The notes under the pieces: generated by a model
Database searches by the model: none
Told to the model about the DNA's origin: nothing
The model's input: only the letters and a program-made list of their open reading frames with translations
Source of the DNA: Robinsoniella peoriensis
GTDB taxonomy: Bacteria > Bacillota > Clostridia > Lachnospirales > Lachnospiraceae
Assembly: GCF_000797495.1 (NCBI RefSeq)
Contig: NZ_JTGN01000011.1
Coordinates: forward strand, 186,001 to 250,000
DNA length: 64,000 nucleotides
Direction: 5' to 3'
Position numbers and translations under genes: made by a program
Shown: one piece after another, positions 55,279-63,590 of the stretch
How positions within the stretch are numbered: the first letter of the stretch is position 1
Layout: the number at the start of each line of letters is the position of its first letter

Positions 55279-56559
55279 TTACTTCGCCGGAATACAGATA
55301 TCCAAAACTTTCTTACTGGTATCAGGTCCATCCAGATAATTAAATTTCTGATTGAATGACTGATATTTTTCATCTACCGTAAAGTTAGCAAACAGATCCG
55401 TGATGGCATCCGCAAGCTTGCTTTCTTCCTGAATAATTGGTCCTGGAAGTTCTTCCAGCTCCAGATAGAAGCCGCGGATCTGGTTCATATATTCATCCAG
55501 ATCATACATATAGAACAATACCGGTCTTTTCAAATTTGCAAAATCAAAAAATGCACTGGAATAATCGGTTATCAGCATATCGCTGACAACATACAGTTCA
55601 TTGATATCATTATGTTCCGATACGTCCACGATTCTTTCCGGATAGCGGTATTCACCCGTGAATTTATTCAGGTGATGGGTACGGAATAAAATTACGTATT
55701 CATCTCCCAGTTTCTCCGCCAGGGCATCCAGATCCACATGCTGCTGATAGAGATATCCCTGTCCTTCCACATACTGATTATCTCTCCAGGTTGGAACGTA
55801 TAAGATCGCCTTTTTATCCTTCCCGATATGAAGCTGTTCTTTTAAACGCTCCACATCCTGACTGGTGTGTGTGAAAAGAAAATCATTTCTGGGATATCCG
55901 GTTTCCAGGAGAATCCCTTCTTTACCGAACCGGGAAATTCCAAAAGAGGTATCAAATTTTTCACTTGCAAACTTAGAAGGAGACAGGAAATAATCCAGCT
56001 TCTTCACATGCTGTTTGTATTTATGATAGTTTTCCTTTAGGGAACGTTTTTTATCACTGTCAAATTCAATATCCAGTCCAAGCCTTTTTAAAGGGGTACC
56101 ATGCCATGTCTGTATGACTACCTGGTCCCTCTTCGGATAAAGATAGTTGGTCACAGATGCATTGCATACCCAGTATTTCGCTTTCGCATGATATTCATAA
56201 TACTTTTTGGAACGCACTTTTGTAATAAAAGTATTTTTGTTTTCTTTTAAAAACTCAAAATTCTTTGTATTCTTAAACACCCATACAAATTGAAAATCTT
56301 TATAAGCTTCATCTGCCAGCATCGCCTCATACAATGCCCTTGGGCTGTCACCATACTGTGAGCCGAAAAACCCCGTAAAGATAACCATATGGCTGTCTGT
56401 TGGTGTCTTAATACCATACCAGGTACATTTCAGTCTACGCATCAAATACACATATTTCCGGTAGAATTTTAATACTGCAGGATGATTGCTGCTGCATTTT
56501 TTCAGAGTTCTTTTTATTTTACCATGCAGTCTCCCTGCTAAACTTTTGTTCTTTGACAT
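55279..56559 (-). CDS. CDP-glycerol glycerophosphotransferase (TagB/TagF family)
   Basis: 426 residues from the ATG at 56559 with AAGGAGG 8 nt upstream; a longer frame to 56700 would run into tagH. The N-terminus is basic. Family motifs: IQTWHGTPLKRLG (catalytic-type His), YVPTWRDNQ, FRTHHLN and ITDYSSAFFDF. It adds glycerol-phosphate from CDP-glycerol to a lipid-linked primer or chain at the inner membrane face. It follows tagH by 13 nt. Confidence 0.93.
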   Translation of the reverse strand: MSKNKSLAGRLHGKIKRTLKKCSSNHPAVLKFYRKYVYLMRRLKCTWYGIKTPTDSHMVIFTGFFGSQYGDSPRALYEAMLADEAYKDFQFVWVFKNTKNFEFLKENKNTFITKVRSKKYYEYHAKAKYWVCNASVTNYLYPKRDQVVIQTWHGTPLKRLGLDIEFDSDKKRSLKENYHKYKQHVKKLDYFLSPSKFASEKFDTSFGISRFGKEGILLETGYPRNDFLFTHTSQDVERLKEQLHIGKDKKAILYVPTWRDNQYVEGQGYLYQQHVDLDALAEKLGDEYVILFRTHHLNKFTGEYRYPERIVDVSEHNDINELYVVSDMLITDYSSAFFDFANLKRPVLFYMYDLDEYMNQIRGFYLELEELPGPIIQEESKLADAITDLFANFTVDEKYQSFNQKFNYLDGPDTSKKVLDICIPAK

Positions 56560-56572
56560 GCCTAATGCCTCC

Positions 56573-57304
56573 TTACTGCATAAATTCTTCATATACCGGC
56601 AAAACTTCTTCTGCAGTTCCAAGCATCTTAACTTCCCCGTCATGGAGCCACAGGATCCGGTCACACAGTGATCTGAGGGTATCGTTATTATGGGATACAA
56701 TGACTACGGTACGATCCTTTTCACTGATCAGTTCTTTCATCTTGCGGTAACTCTTCTTTTTGAATTTTGCATCACCAACACTTAATACTTCGTCAATGAG
56801 CATTATGTCGGTCTTTAAAATAGCGGTAATGGAAAATGCCAGCTTGGAATACATACCGCTGGAATAGGTCTTCACCGGCATGTTAATAAATTTACCAAGT
56901 CCTGCAAATTCTATAATCTCTGGCATCTGTCTGCGAACCTCTTCTTCCGTAAATCCAAGGAGCATACCGGAAAGCATAATATTTTCCTTACCGGACAGGC
57001 TTTTCTGAAAACCAACTCCAATGGACAGGAGTGATACGGTATGTCCAAAGAGGTCAATGGTTCCGGAATCCGGTGAGAAAATCCCCGCAATAGCCCGGAG
57101 CATTGTGGATTTTCCACTGCCGTTCTTCCCAACAATACCGAGAATTTCTCCTTCCCGCACCTGAAAAGAAACATTTTTTACCGCCTCATGGACTTCCGTC
57201 TTTGTCTTCTTTAATTTAAAAAAGTTCTTTTTGATGGAATATGCATTTAAGCATTTATAAGAAATATTCAGGTCTTCCACCTTAATCGCATTTTCAACAC
57301 TCAT
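56573..57304 (-). CDS. tagH: Teichoic acid ABC exporter ATPase
   Basis: 243 residues: Walker A VGKNGSGKST, signature YSSGM, Walker B MLIDEVLSVGD and His switch VIVSHN. It ends right after the ATPase domain, without the C-terminal carbohydrate domain of the ATPase at 3959-5254. With TagG it exports the finished teichoic acid. It begins immediately at the tagG stop. Confidence 0.92.
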   Translation of the reverse strand: MSVENAIKVEDLNISYKCLNAYSIKKNFFKLKKTKTEVHEAVKNVSFQVREGEILGIVGKNGSGKSTMLRAIAGIFSPDSGTIDLFGHTVSLLSIGVGFQKSLSGKENIMLSGMLLGFTEEEVRRQMPEIIEFAGLGKFINMPVKTYSSGMYSKLAFSITAILKTDIMLIDEVLSVGDAKFKKKSYRKMKELISEKDRTVVIVSHNNDTLRSLCDRILWLHDGEVKMLGTAEEVLPVYEEFMQ

Positions 57305-58096
57305 CTATATCACCTTCACGTAACTGTTCTCATATTTGTAAATCACCCGCACACCTATGCACGACAGAACAAAACCGATCACCAGCCACATTAACATAAA
57401 TTTATGGTGAGGGAACTGGGAATACAGCATTGTGCGTCTCAGAGAATACATTATAAATGCAGCAGGGTTAAAATTAAGCAGGAGATTCTTAATAGGTGCC
57501 GGTATCTGATTCATAGAATCTATTGCATAAAATACTCCTGACATATAAAAGATCAATTTCAAAAATACCGTCAAAATATTCTGCAGGTCTTCGATAAATA
57601 CACCAAAATGGCATACGATTGCACTTATACCGAAGGTAAACAGACAAAGGATCAGGATCAGCGGTATGAAATATAAGATCTTAAAACTAAATGGTACTCT
57701 CCAGATAACCATCATGATAATTACCAGTCCAAAAGAAACCATCATTTTAAATCCGTTTACCAGCATATTTTTTAAAATCAGCATATATTTTGGTACATAC
57801 ACTTTAGAAACAACCGCACTATTGCTTTTTACAACCCTTACACTGCTGATGACCACCTTATTGAAGAAATTCCAGACAGAAAGGCCGATAAATACATAGA
57901 TTGGGAAAAAATCTATTTTTTTATTGCTGAACACTATCTGAGCAATAAAAGTATATACCATCATAAAAAGCAGCGGATCTAATATCCACCACAGCCAGTT
58001 TAAATAAGAACTGGCAACTTCCGATTTCAGCTCAGATCTGGCAGCATACATGGTATATTGATAAAATTTTTTAATATCATTAATAAATCGTTTCAT
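57305..58096 (-). CDS. tagG: Teichoic acid ABC exporter permease
   Basis: 263 residues with about six hydrophobic segments. The N-terminal region SELKSEVASSYLNWLWWILDPLLFMMVYTFI is a hallmark of TagG/Wzm permeases (read in parts: SYLNWLWWILDP, LLFMMVYTF). It pairs with tagH directly downstream and lies 14 nt after tagD. Confidence 0.92.
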   Translation of the reverse strand: MKRFINDIKKFYQYTMYAARSELKSEVASSYLNWLWWILDPLLFMMVYTFIAQIVFSNKKIDFFPIYVFIGLSVWNFFNKVVISSVRVVKSNSAVVSKVYVPKYMLILKNMLVNGFKMMVSFGLVIIMMVIWRVPFSFKILYFIPLILILCLFTFGISAIVCHFGVFIEDLQNILTVFLKLIFYMSGVFYAIDSMNQIPAPIKNLLLNFNPAAFIMYSLRRTMLYSQFPHHKFMLMWLVIGFVLSCIGVRVIYKYENSYVKVI

Positions 58097-58110
58097 GAAT
58101 TTTCCGGCTC

Positions 58111-58500
58111 CTATTTCTTTAAATCCTGTTTTATCTGAGTTGTGGAAATCTCAGGCGTTCTGGGCAGATATACCACATCACAGTATTCTTTCAGGAAATC
58201 AAACTTTCCTTCCCAGTCATCCCCCATTACAAAGGTATCCACTTTGAATTCTTTCACATCACTGATCTTCTGGTCCCAGGAATTTTCAGGGATCACAAGA
58301 TCCACGTAGCGGATCGACTCCAGCAGACGTTTTCTTTCACTATATGGAAAATAACATTTTTTCTGTTTTTCATCCCAGTTAAATTCATCCGTAGACAATG
58401 CTACGATCAGGTAGTCTCCAAGCGCCTTGGCTCTCTGAAGCAGATTAACATGTCCATAATGGAGTAAATCATATGTTCCATAGGTAATAATTTTTTTCAT
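58111..58500 (-). CDS. tagD: Glycerol-3-phosphate cytidylyltransferase
   Basis: 129 residues from the ATG at 58500 (MKKIITYGTYDLLHYGH), which matches the family start; an ATG four codons upstream at 58512 overlaps the end of the leader RNA. The HxGH motif is H14-Y15-G16-H17, and RTPEISTT lies near the C-terminus. It makes CDP-glycerol for the three glycerophosphotransferases nearby. No Shine-Dalgarno sequence is obvious, as for rfbC; both follow the same RNA element. First gene of the tagD-tagG-tagH-... operon. Confidence 0.95.
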   Translation of the reverse strand: MKKIITYGTYDLLHYGHVNLLQRAKALGDYLIVALSTDEFNWDEKQKKCYFPYSERKRLLESIRYVDLVIPENSWDQKISDVKEFKVDTFVMGDDWEGKFDFLKEYCDVVYLPRTPEISTTQIKQDLKK

Positions 58501-58509
58501 CTTTATGCC

Positions 58510-58608
58510 CATTGCATACCGCAGGTTTTCTGCGATACTGCCACAAATAAAACAAGTTGAAAGAATTACAGCGTGGCTTCCTTTCCATTTCTTATTTTTT
58601 CTTTCAAC
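58510..58608 (-). ncRNA. Candidate cis-regulatory pseudoknot RNA, copy B (tagD leader)
   Basis: Minus strand. P1 pairs 58599-58608 with 58556-58565 (GTTGAAAGAA with TTCTTTCAAC). P2 pairs GCCAC (58573-58577) with GTGGC (58540-58544) as a pseudoknot. P3 pairs 58530-58537 with 58517-58524 around a 5-nt loop. Compared with copy A the closing P1 pairs change C-G to T-A and G-U to G-C, and P3 changes T-A to C-G, so pairing is kept. It lies in the 5' leader of a strong promoter and ends about 10 nt before the tagD start. Confidence 0.7.
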
Positions 58609-58653
58609 GTTTCACCTCATCTAAATGTACGTTCCGTAATAAACATTCCAGAT

Positions 58654-58682
58654 ATTATATCATACAACATTTCCAGGTGCAA
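58654..58682 (-). promoter_or_regulatory. Extended -10 promoter of the tagD operon
   Basis: Minus strand: TATAAT (58654-58659) with TGA upstream, 17-nt spacer, -35 TTGCAC (58677-58682). The leader of about 145 nt contains RNA copy B. The layout is the same as that of the rfbB promoter. Confidence 0.75.
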
Positions 58683-58763
58683 CTCCCGGCGCAGTTTCAC
58701 AGATGTTTCAAATTTCATGACACGTCTGCCTCACTGCCTGAACATATCACGCATCATCCCCTC

Positions 58764-60005
58764 TTAGGATCTGATACAGGTTTCCAGCACGGCACGGCTT
58801 GCATTTTCTCCGTAGTGCGGATTGTAAATTTCATTGAATTGTCTGTACTTTTCATCATACCGGAACTCGTCCATAGCTTCCCGGATAGCACCGGGCAATT
58901 CCTCTTCTGTCTTTATAATTTTCCCCGGCAGGGTGTCCACATCTATATAAAAGTCCCGCATCTCGTTTTTATACTGTTCAAAATCATACATGTAGTAAAT
59001 GATTGGCCTCTTCAGGTTAGCGTAATCAAAGAATACACTGGAATAATCCGTCATCAGCAAATCACTGACAATATACAGATCATTAATATCTCCATACTCT
59101 GAAACGTCGATGACAAATCCTTCAAACTGCTTTAGATCAATGACATTTTTAATGAAGTAATGGGTCCGGAACAAGATGACACATTCTTCTTTAAATTTTT
59201 CCTGCAGAACTGCAAAATCCAGTCCAAGGCTATAGGTACATCCAATGCCCACCTCCTGCATGCTGTCACGCCAGGTAGGTGCATACAGAATCACCTTTTT
59301 CCCTTGTGGGATATGAAGTTTACGCTTGATTGCTTCTGCCTGGTCTTCTGTATACTGATACAGAAAATCATTTCTGGGATACCCTTTTTCCACAAAAATA
59401 TCCGCTTTTCCTAGCGCTTTCAGATTAAATGCGGATGTAATCTTTTCTGTATAGAACGGTGACGGAGATAAAATATAATCATATTTCATAGCATCGTATT
59501 CATACTCTCTGTTCAGTTCCCGTTCTTCCTGGGCACCGCCTTTATGCACTTTCACATCAAACCCTAATCGCTTCAGCGGCGTACCGTGCCAGCACTGAAT
59601 ATAGACCTGATCCTTCTTTTTCTGTATTTCATCCAGCATCCTGCTGTTTGTCACCCAGTATTTTGCCTGTGCCGCATAACGGAAATACTTTTTACTTCTA
59701 TGCCGGATCACTATGGTATCTTTTCTATCCGCTAAATCCCGGTGGCACTCAGGATCTTCAAAGGCCCATACTTTCTTATATTCGTCATACCTGCTGTCCC
59801 GGATCATCTCTTCATAGACCGCCTTTGGACTACAGCTGTAATTCTTACCCTTATAGGCCTCAAATAAAATTAATTTTTCCTGGGTAGCATAACGCCTTTC
59901 ATACTCCAGCTTGTTACGCGTCCTCCGGTAAAAACTGCGCAGCCTTACACAACCTTCCCGCACAGCGGGATTGGCGCTTAGCATTTTCAGTATTTCTCTT
60001 TTCAT
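58764..60005 (-). CDS. CDP-glycerol glycerophosphotransferase family protein
   Basis: 413 residues from the ATG at 60005, where AGAGGT lies just upstream; a GTG at 60035 is the alternative. Motifs: IQCWHGTPLKRLG, YAPTWRDS, FRTHYF and LMTDYSSVFFDY. It is a close relative of the protein at 55279-56559, and the two could be primase and polymerase, or add different units. It ends before the tagD promoter with no strong terminator seen, so readthrough into the tagD operon is possible. Confidence 0.9.
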   Translation of the reverse strand: MKREILKMLSANPAVREGCVRLRSFYRRTRNKLEYERRYATQEKLILFEAYKGKNYSCSPKAVYEEMIRDSRYDEYKKVWAFEDPECHRDLADRKDTIVIRHRSKKYFRYAAQAKYWVTNSRMLDEIQKKKDQVYIQCWHGTPLKRLGFDVKVHKGGAQEERELNREYEYDAMKYDYILSPSPFYTEKITSAFNLKALGKADIFVEKGYPRNDFLYQYTEDQAEAIKRKLHIPQGKKVILYAPTWRDSMQEVGIGCTYSLGLDFAVLQEKFKEECVILFRTHYFIKNVIDLKQFEGFVIDVSEYGDINDLYIVSDLLMTDYSSVFFDYANLKRPIIYYMYDFEQYKNEMRDFYIDVDTLPGKIIKTEEELPGAIREAMDEFRYDEKYRQFNEIYNPHYGENASRAVLETCIRS

Positions 60006-60070
60006 GGGTACCTCTTTTTCTTTCATTTCAAACACGTTCCAGCCCCTTTAGAGACTGCTTTAAATTGCTC

Positions 60071-61258
60071 CTATTTGCTAATGCCCGCAAATTCCAGCAG
60101 CCTTCTGCAGTTCCCTCCGCCTTTGTAATGATTTACCTTATCATTAATTTCAAGACGTTTTTCCTTATAAGTATCCTCACCTGCAATACAATCTTCTAAA
60201 AATCCATAGAAACCTTCCTGGCTTTCAATAATCTCTCCCGGCATGTAATCCAGGGGATTGTCCACTACAAAACCTCTGTGGCTTCCATATTCTTTCATGT
60301 CTTCTATGATAAAAGCTTCCGGTTTATCCAGAAGTAAATAATCAAAATATACAGATGAATAATCGGTAATCAGGGCATCGGTATCTTTCAGCAGTCGATA
60401 CAAACGGACTCTTTTCTGATCCAGATAAGCATTTGTCAGTATCTTAATATTGCTCATATCCTTAATCGCCAGCGCCTCCAGATTCTGTGCCGGATGCAGT
60501 TTGATCAGCAGCAGGCTCTTATGCTCCTTCATAAAAGCATTTAGTTTTGTAAAGCTCTCTGCCGTATGAAACAAGGGAATGCCTGCATTTTTTACATAGT
60601 CCTCACTGGAATCCATAATCAGCTTATCCCGTGAAATACGATAGGTGGGCATCCAGGCAAATACCTTTTGATAATCTCCCTTTACAATTGAAAGCTTATG
60701 AAATTCATCTTTTTTTGAAAACAAATCATCATTCCGAGGATGTCCGGCAATGATTACCTGATTCAGTTTGCAGTTAAAAGCTTCCGCCATAATCGGACGG
60801 AACATTTCACTTGGCGCTGTTAAATAGGTAAAAAAATCATAGTGGTAATCTCCCAGCTTGTCCTCCAGCATATGATTGATCTTTTTTAAAGGGGTTCCAT
60901 GCCAGTAGTCAATCGACACCTGATCTTTTGTGGGCATGATTGCCAGAATTTCCCCATGGTAAAAAATAAATCCCGCCGTCATAATTTCCTTTAAACTTCC
61001 CGCCAGATTTACAAACCGGACATTTTTTCTCACCAGTTTCTGATAGTCCCGGGGTCTGCCAACTGCACAGACAATCTCGTATTTTTCATAAAATTTATAC
61101 TTCATCAGATAGCAGAACAGTGTTTCGCTGTTATCATAAAGTTCTCCTTTACAGAAGATCAGGATTTTTCTCTTATTTTTGGGAATCACCTTATTTACTG
61201 CCGATAATACTGATCCTCCGGCAAAATATATTTTCCGTTTTGCTTTTCCTTTAACCAT
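60071..61258 (-). CDS. CDP-glycerol glycerophosphotransferase family protein, diverged
   Basis: 395 residues. It has IDYWHGTPLKKIN, AWMPTYRIS, IKLHPAQN and ITDYSSVYFDYLLL, the family landmarks, but the FRTH motif of the other two copies is replaced by KLHP, as in TagF-type domains. It likely adds glycerol-phosphate or a related polyol phosphate. It lies 8 nt downstream of the GT2 gene in the same unit. Confidence 0.88.
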   Translation of the reverse strand: MVKGKAKRKIYFAGGSVLSAVNKVIPKNKRKILIFCKGELYDNSETLFCYLMKYKFYEKYEIVCAVGRPRDYQKLVRKNVRFVNLAGSLKEIMTAGFIFYHGEILAIMPTKDQVSIDYWHGTPLKKINHMLEDKLGDYHYDFFTYLTAPSEMFRPIMAEAFNCKLNQVIIAGHPRNDDLFSKKDEFHKLSIVKGDYQKVFAWMPTYRISRDKLIMDSSEDYVKNAGIPLFHTAESFTKLNAFMKEHKSLLLIKLHPAQNLEALAIKDMSNIKILTNAYLDQKRVRLYRLLKDTDALITDYSSVYFDYLLLDKPEAFIIEDMKEYGSHRGFVVDNPLDYMPGEIIESQEGFYGFLEDCIAGEDTYKEKRLEINDKVNHYKGGGNCRRLLEFAGISK

Positions 61259-61266
61259 AAACGCTC

Positions 61267-62139
61267 CTACTTTGTCTTTCTTAAAATTACTTCATAGAAT
61301 TTCTTCCGGAAGCCATTGGGTAAAATGCAGATCAGAACCTGTCCGCCTGCCGAAATCAGAAAATCCATCCAGGTAGAAATACCGTTCTTCTTTAAATACC
61401 ACCTGAACTTCACTGCCAGTTTTGCATAAGCCATACCGCCCCGTCTTGCAAACATGCTCTCTCCTGTTCGCACATAAACAAGCGGCTCTTGTATATTATA
61501 TCCAACAGCACCGTTTTTCAACATTCTGGCCCAGAGATAATAGTCCTCAAAATAAGGGAAGTCCTGATAACCACCGGCCTTTATCACCGCGCTTTTACGA
61601 TACATCACCGTTACGTGGTTAAATGGATTTCTCCTGCCTGCACACTTTAAAATGGCTTCACTGGTCTTCGGCGTTACCCTTTTCCCTGAGATTTCATGCA
61701 TATCACTTGCAAATTCCTCGATAATCCCACCTGTAATGTCCACCTGTTTTTTATTAAATATATAGAGCTGCTTCTCACAACGGTCATTCCGGCTGATATC
61801 ATCGCTGTCCATGCGGGCAATCAACTCATTTCTGCAATGCTTTATTCCGGTCTGCAGCGCCGGCCCCAGACCGCCGCATTCCTTTAAACGTACAACAAGG
61901 AACACCTCCGGATATTGCTCCAGGAAATGTTCCACCACTTCGTCTAATGCTTCTGTTAAAGGCCCGTCACAGACCAGTACAAACTGGTCCGGAAGCACTG
62001 TCTGATCCATCATACTGGAAATTGCCGCTTTTAAAAATGCGGGTTCTTCCTTTTTATATACAGACATTAATACAGAATATTTATTTATTTGTTCTCTTTT
62101 TTTGCTTCTTCCTCTTTTGTCGCCGCTGTCACCTGCCAT
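61267..62139 (-). CDS. Glycosyltransferase family 2
   Basis: 290 residues. The start at 62139 has AAGGAG 8 nt upstream, inside the preceding gene, so the two genes overlap by 55 nt. GT2 motifs begin at YSVLMSVYKKE, with LVCDGPL and the metal site ARMDSDDIS. The C-terminus has basic and hydrophobic stretches. It may add the second sugar after the initiating transferase upstream, forming the linkage unit on which the glycerophosphate chain grows. Confidence 0.88.
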   Translation of the reverse strand: MAGDSGDKRGRSKKREQINKYSVLMSVYKKEEPAFLKAAISSMMDQTVLPDQFVLVCDGPLTEALDEVVEHFLEQYPEVFLVVRLKECGGLGPALQTGIKHCRNELIARMDSDDISRNDRCEKQLYIFNKKQVDITGGIIEEFASDMHEISGKRVTPKTSEAILKCAGRRNPFNHVTVMYRKSAVIKAGGYQDFPYFEDYYLWARMLKNGAVGYNIQEPLVYVRTGESMFARRGGMAYAKLAVKFRWYLKKNGISTWMDFLISAGGQVLICILPNGFRKKFYEVILRKTK

Positions 62140-63476
62140 GCCTCTACTCCTTCCGTATTTTCTTTCTGAAAGAGAATTTTAACTGTCATCAGCATAAGCT
62201 TCCAGTCCAAAAGATAGGTATAATTTTCAATATACGCTAAATCCAGTTTGAGCTTATCGTAAGGAGTGGTATTATACTTACCATACACCTGTGCATATCC
62301 GGTGAGTCCGGCCTTCACCTTTAAGCGGTAATCGAACTCCGGAATCTTTTCTTTGTATTCCTTTGTAATCTGCGGACGCTCCGGTCTTGGACCTACCAGA
62401 GACATATCCCCTTTCAAAATATTGAATAACTGAGGCAGCTCATCAAAATGAATGTTACGGAGCACCCTTCCAACCGGTGTTACCCTGCTGTCCTGCTTCA
62501 TCGCAAGGCGTGCTCCCTCTTTCTCAGAATCTACTCTCATGCTTCGAAACTTCAGTACATAAAATGTCCTGCCGCGCTCGGTCAGTCGTTCCTGACGGTA
62601 AAACACAGGACCTCTGTCATAGCATTTGATTAAAAGCGCAATGATCAGCATAAACGGAGATGCAATTACAACTCCAAGACCGGAAATAATAATATCGGTC
62701 AGACGTTTTGCCGTCTTCTGTTCAATCGTAAGGCCTCTGTTGCGAAACAGCAGAAGCGGTGTATCAAACAGATGTATGCTGTCGGAACTCATAATCATTA
62801 CATCCGATATTTTTGGAATACAGTAACACCGGATATCTTTTTCAAAACAGTATTTTAACAGCAGATTTCTTTCATGGGAAGGCATATCTCCCAGAATTAC
62901 TGCCTTATAGCAATCTATTTTACTTTTCAGCTTATCCATGCCATCTCCCAGATGAATGGACTCGCAAATATCATATTTATCTTCCCTGGAGGAAATCTTG
63001 CGGATCAGATCCTTTGGATTTTTCTCTCCGTATATCAGCAGCATCTTCCTTGGGGGATATATATGCACGTAAATCCAGCGCATCATAAGCACCCACAAAA
63101 CGACGATTACTAAATCAATTGCCGTAATATAGAACATCGGCAGCACATGCGCTCCAAAAGTCCAGCGGCCAATCAATGCCATCTGCAGGTAAGTTATTCC
63201 GTTCACACATAATACGGATGCAATCTGGGAATAGAGCACATCAAGTACCCTTAAATAACCTACTTTGAATCCTCCGTACAATTTGTAGAAGAAAAACAGC
63301 ATCAGTGCATACATTCCCACAACTACCCAGTTACCTCTTACAAACGTTGTACGGATAACCCCTCTGGAGTCATAATAGGAAAACCAGACATATGCATATA
63401 TTGCTGTCTGTACTGCCAGAATAAGCGCAGAAGCAAAAAACATGATGACTCTTTTATATTGTTCTCTTCTCTCCAC
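62085..63476 (-). CDS. Initiating polyprenyl-phosphate sugar-1-phosphate transferase (WbaP/CpsE family)
   Basis: 463 residues from a GTG with AGAGGGG upstream. Four N-terminal membrane segments (about 10-145) are followed by a cytoplasmic domain and, from about residue 270, the bacterial sugar transferase domain: KRLTDIIISGLGVV, GPVFYRQERL, KFRSMRVD, DELPQLFNILKGDMSLVGPRPE and AGLTGYAQVYG. It transfers a sugar-1-phosphate to undecaprenyl phosphate and so starts glycan or linkage-unit synthesis. First gene of the 58.8-63.5 kb unit. Confidence 0.94.
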   Translation of the reverse strand: MERREQYKRVIMFFASALILAVQTAIYAYVWFSYYDSRGVIRTTFVRGNWVVVGMYALMLFFFYKLYGGFKVGYLRVLDVLYSQIASVLCVNGITYLQMALIGRWTFGAHVLPMFYITAIDLVIVVLWVLMMRWIYVHIYPPRKMLLIYGEKNPKDLIRKISSREDKYDICESIHLGDGMDKLKSKIDCYKAVILGDMPSHERNLLLKYCFEKDIRCYCIPKISDVMIMSSDSIHLFDTPLLLFRNRGLTIEQKTAKRLTDIIISGLGVVIASPFMLIIALLIKCYDRGPVFYRQERLTERGRTFYVLKFRSMRVDSEKEGARLAMKQDSRVTPVGRVLRNIHFDELPQLFNILKGDMSLVGPRPERPQITKEYKEKIPEFDYRLKVKAGLTGYAQVYGKYNTTPYDKLKLDLAYIENYTYLLDWKLMLMTVKILFQKENTEGVEAWQVTAATKEEEAKKENK

Positions 63477-63515
63477 TAATATTTACCCCTCTTTATTTTT
63501 CAATGGTTCATCATA

Positions 63516-63571
63516 ATTATACATCAATACTTGCCAGACTCTATATTACAACAAATTTTACAAAAATACAA
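63516..63571 (-). promoter_or_regulatory. Promoter region of the initiating-transferase unit
   Basis: Two overlapping candidates on the minus strand: TTGTAT (63566-63571), 17 nt, TAATAT (63543-63548); and a perfect TATAAT at 63516-63521 without a good -35. Either could start the unit. No clear terminator for the upstream partial gene was found. Confidence 0.45.
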
Positions 63572-63590
63572 CAAAAAAGACGTGGCAATC

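Noticed and set aside
56560..56700. Upstream extension of the CDP-glycerol transferase at 55279
   Set aside because: It overlaps tagH almost entirely upstream of a clear AAGGAGG site that belongs to the ATG at 56559.
6650..58608. The two leader elements as direct-repeat recombination or excision sites
   Set aside because: Differences between copies fall mainly at paired positions and keep the pairing, which points to RNA structure. No recombinase gene is near.
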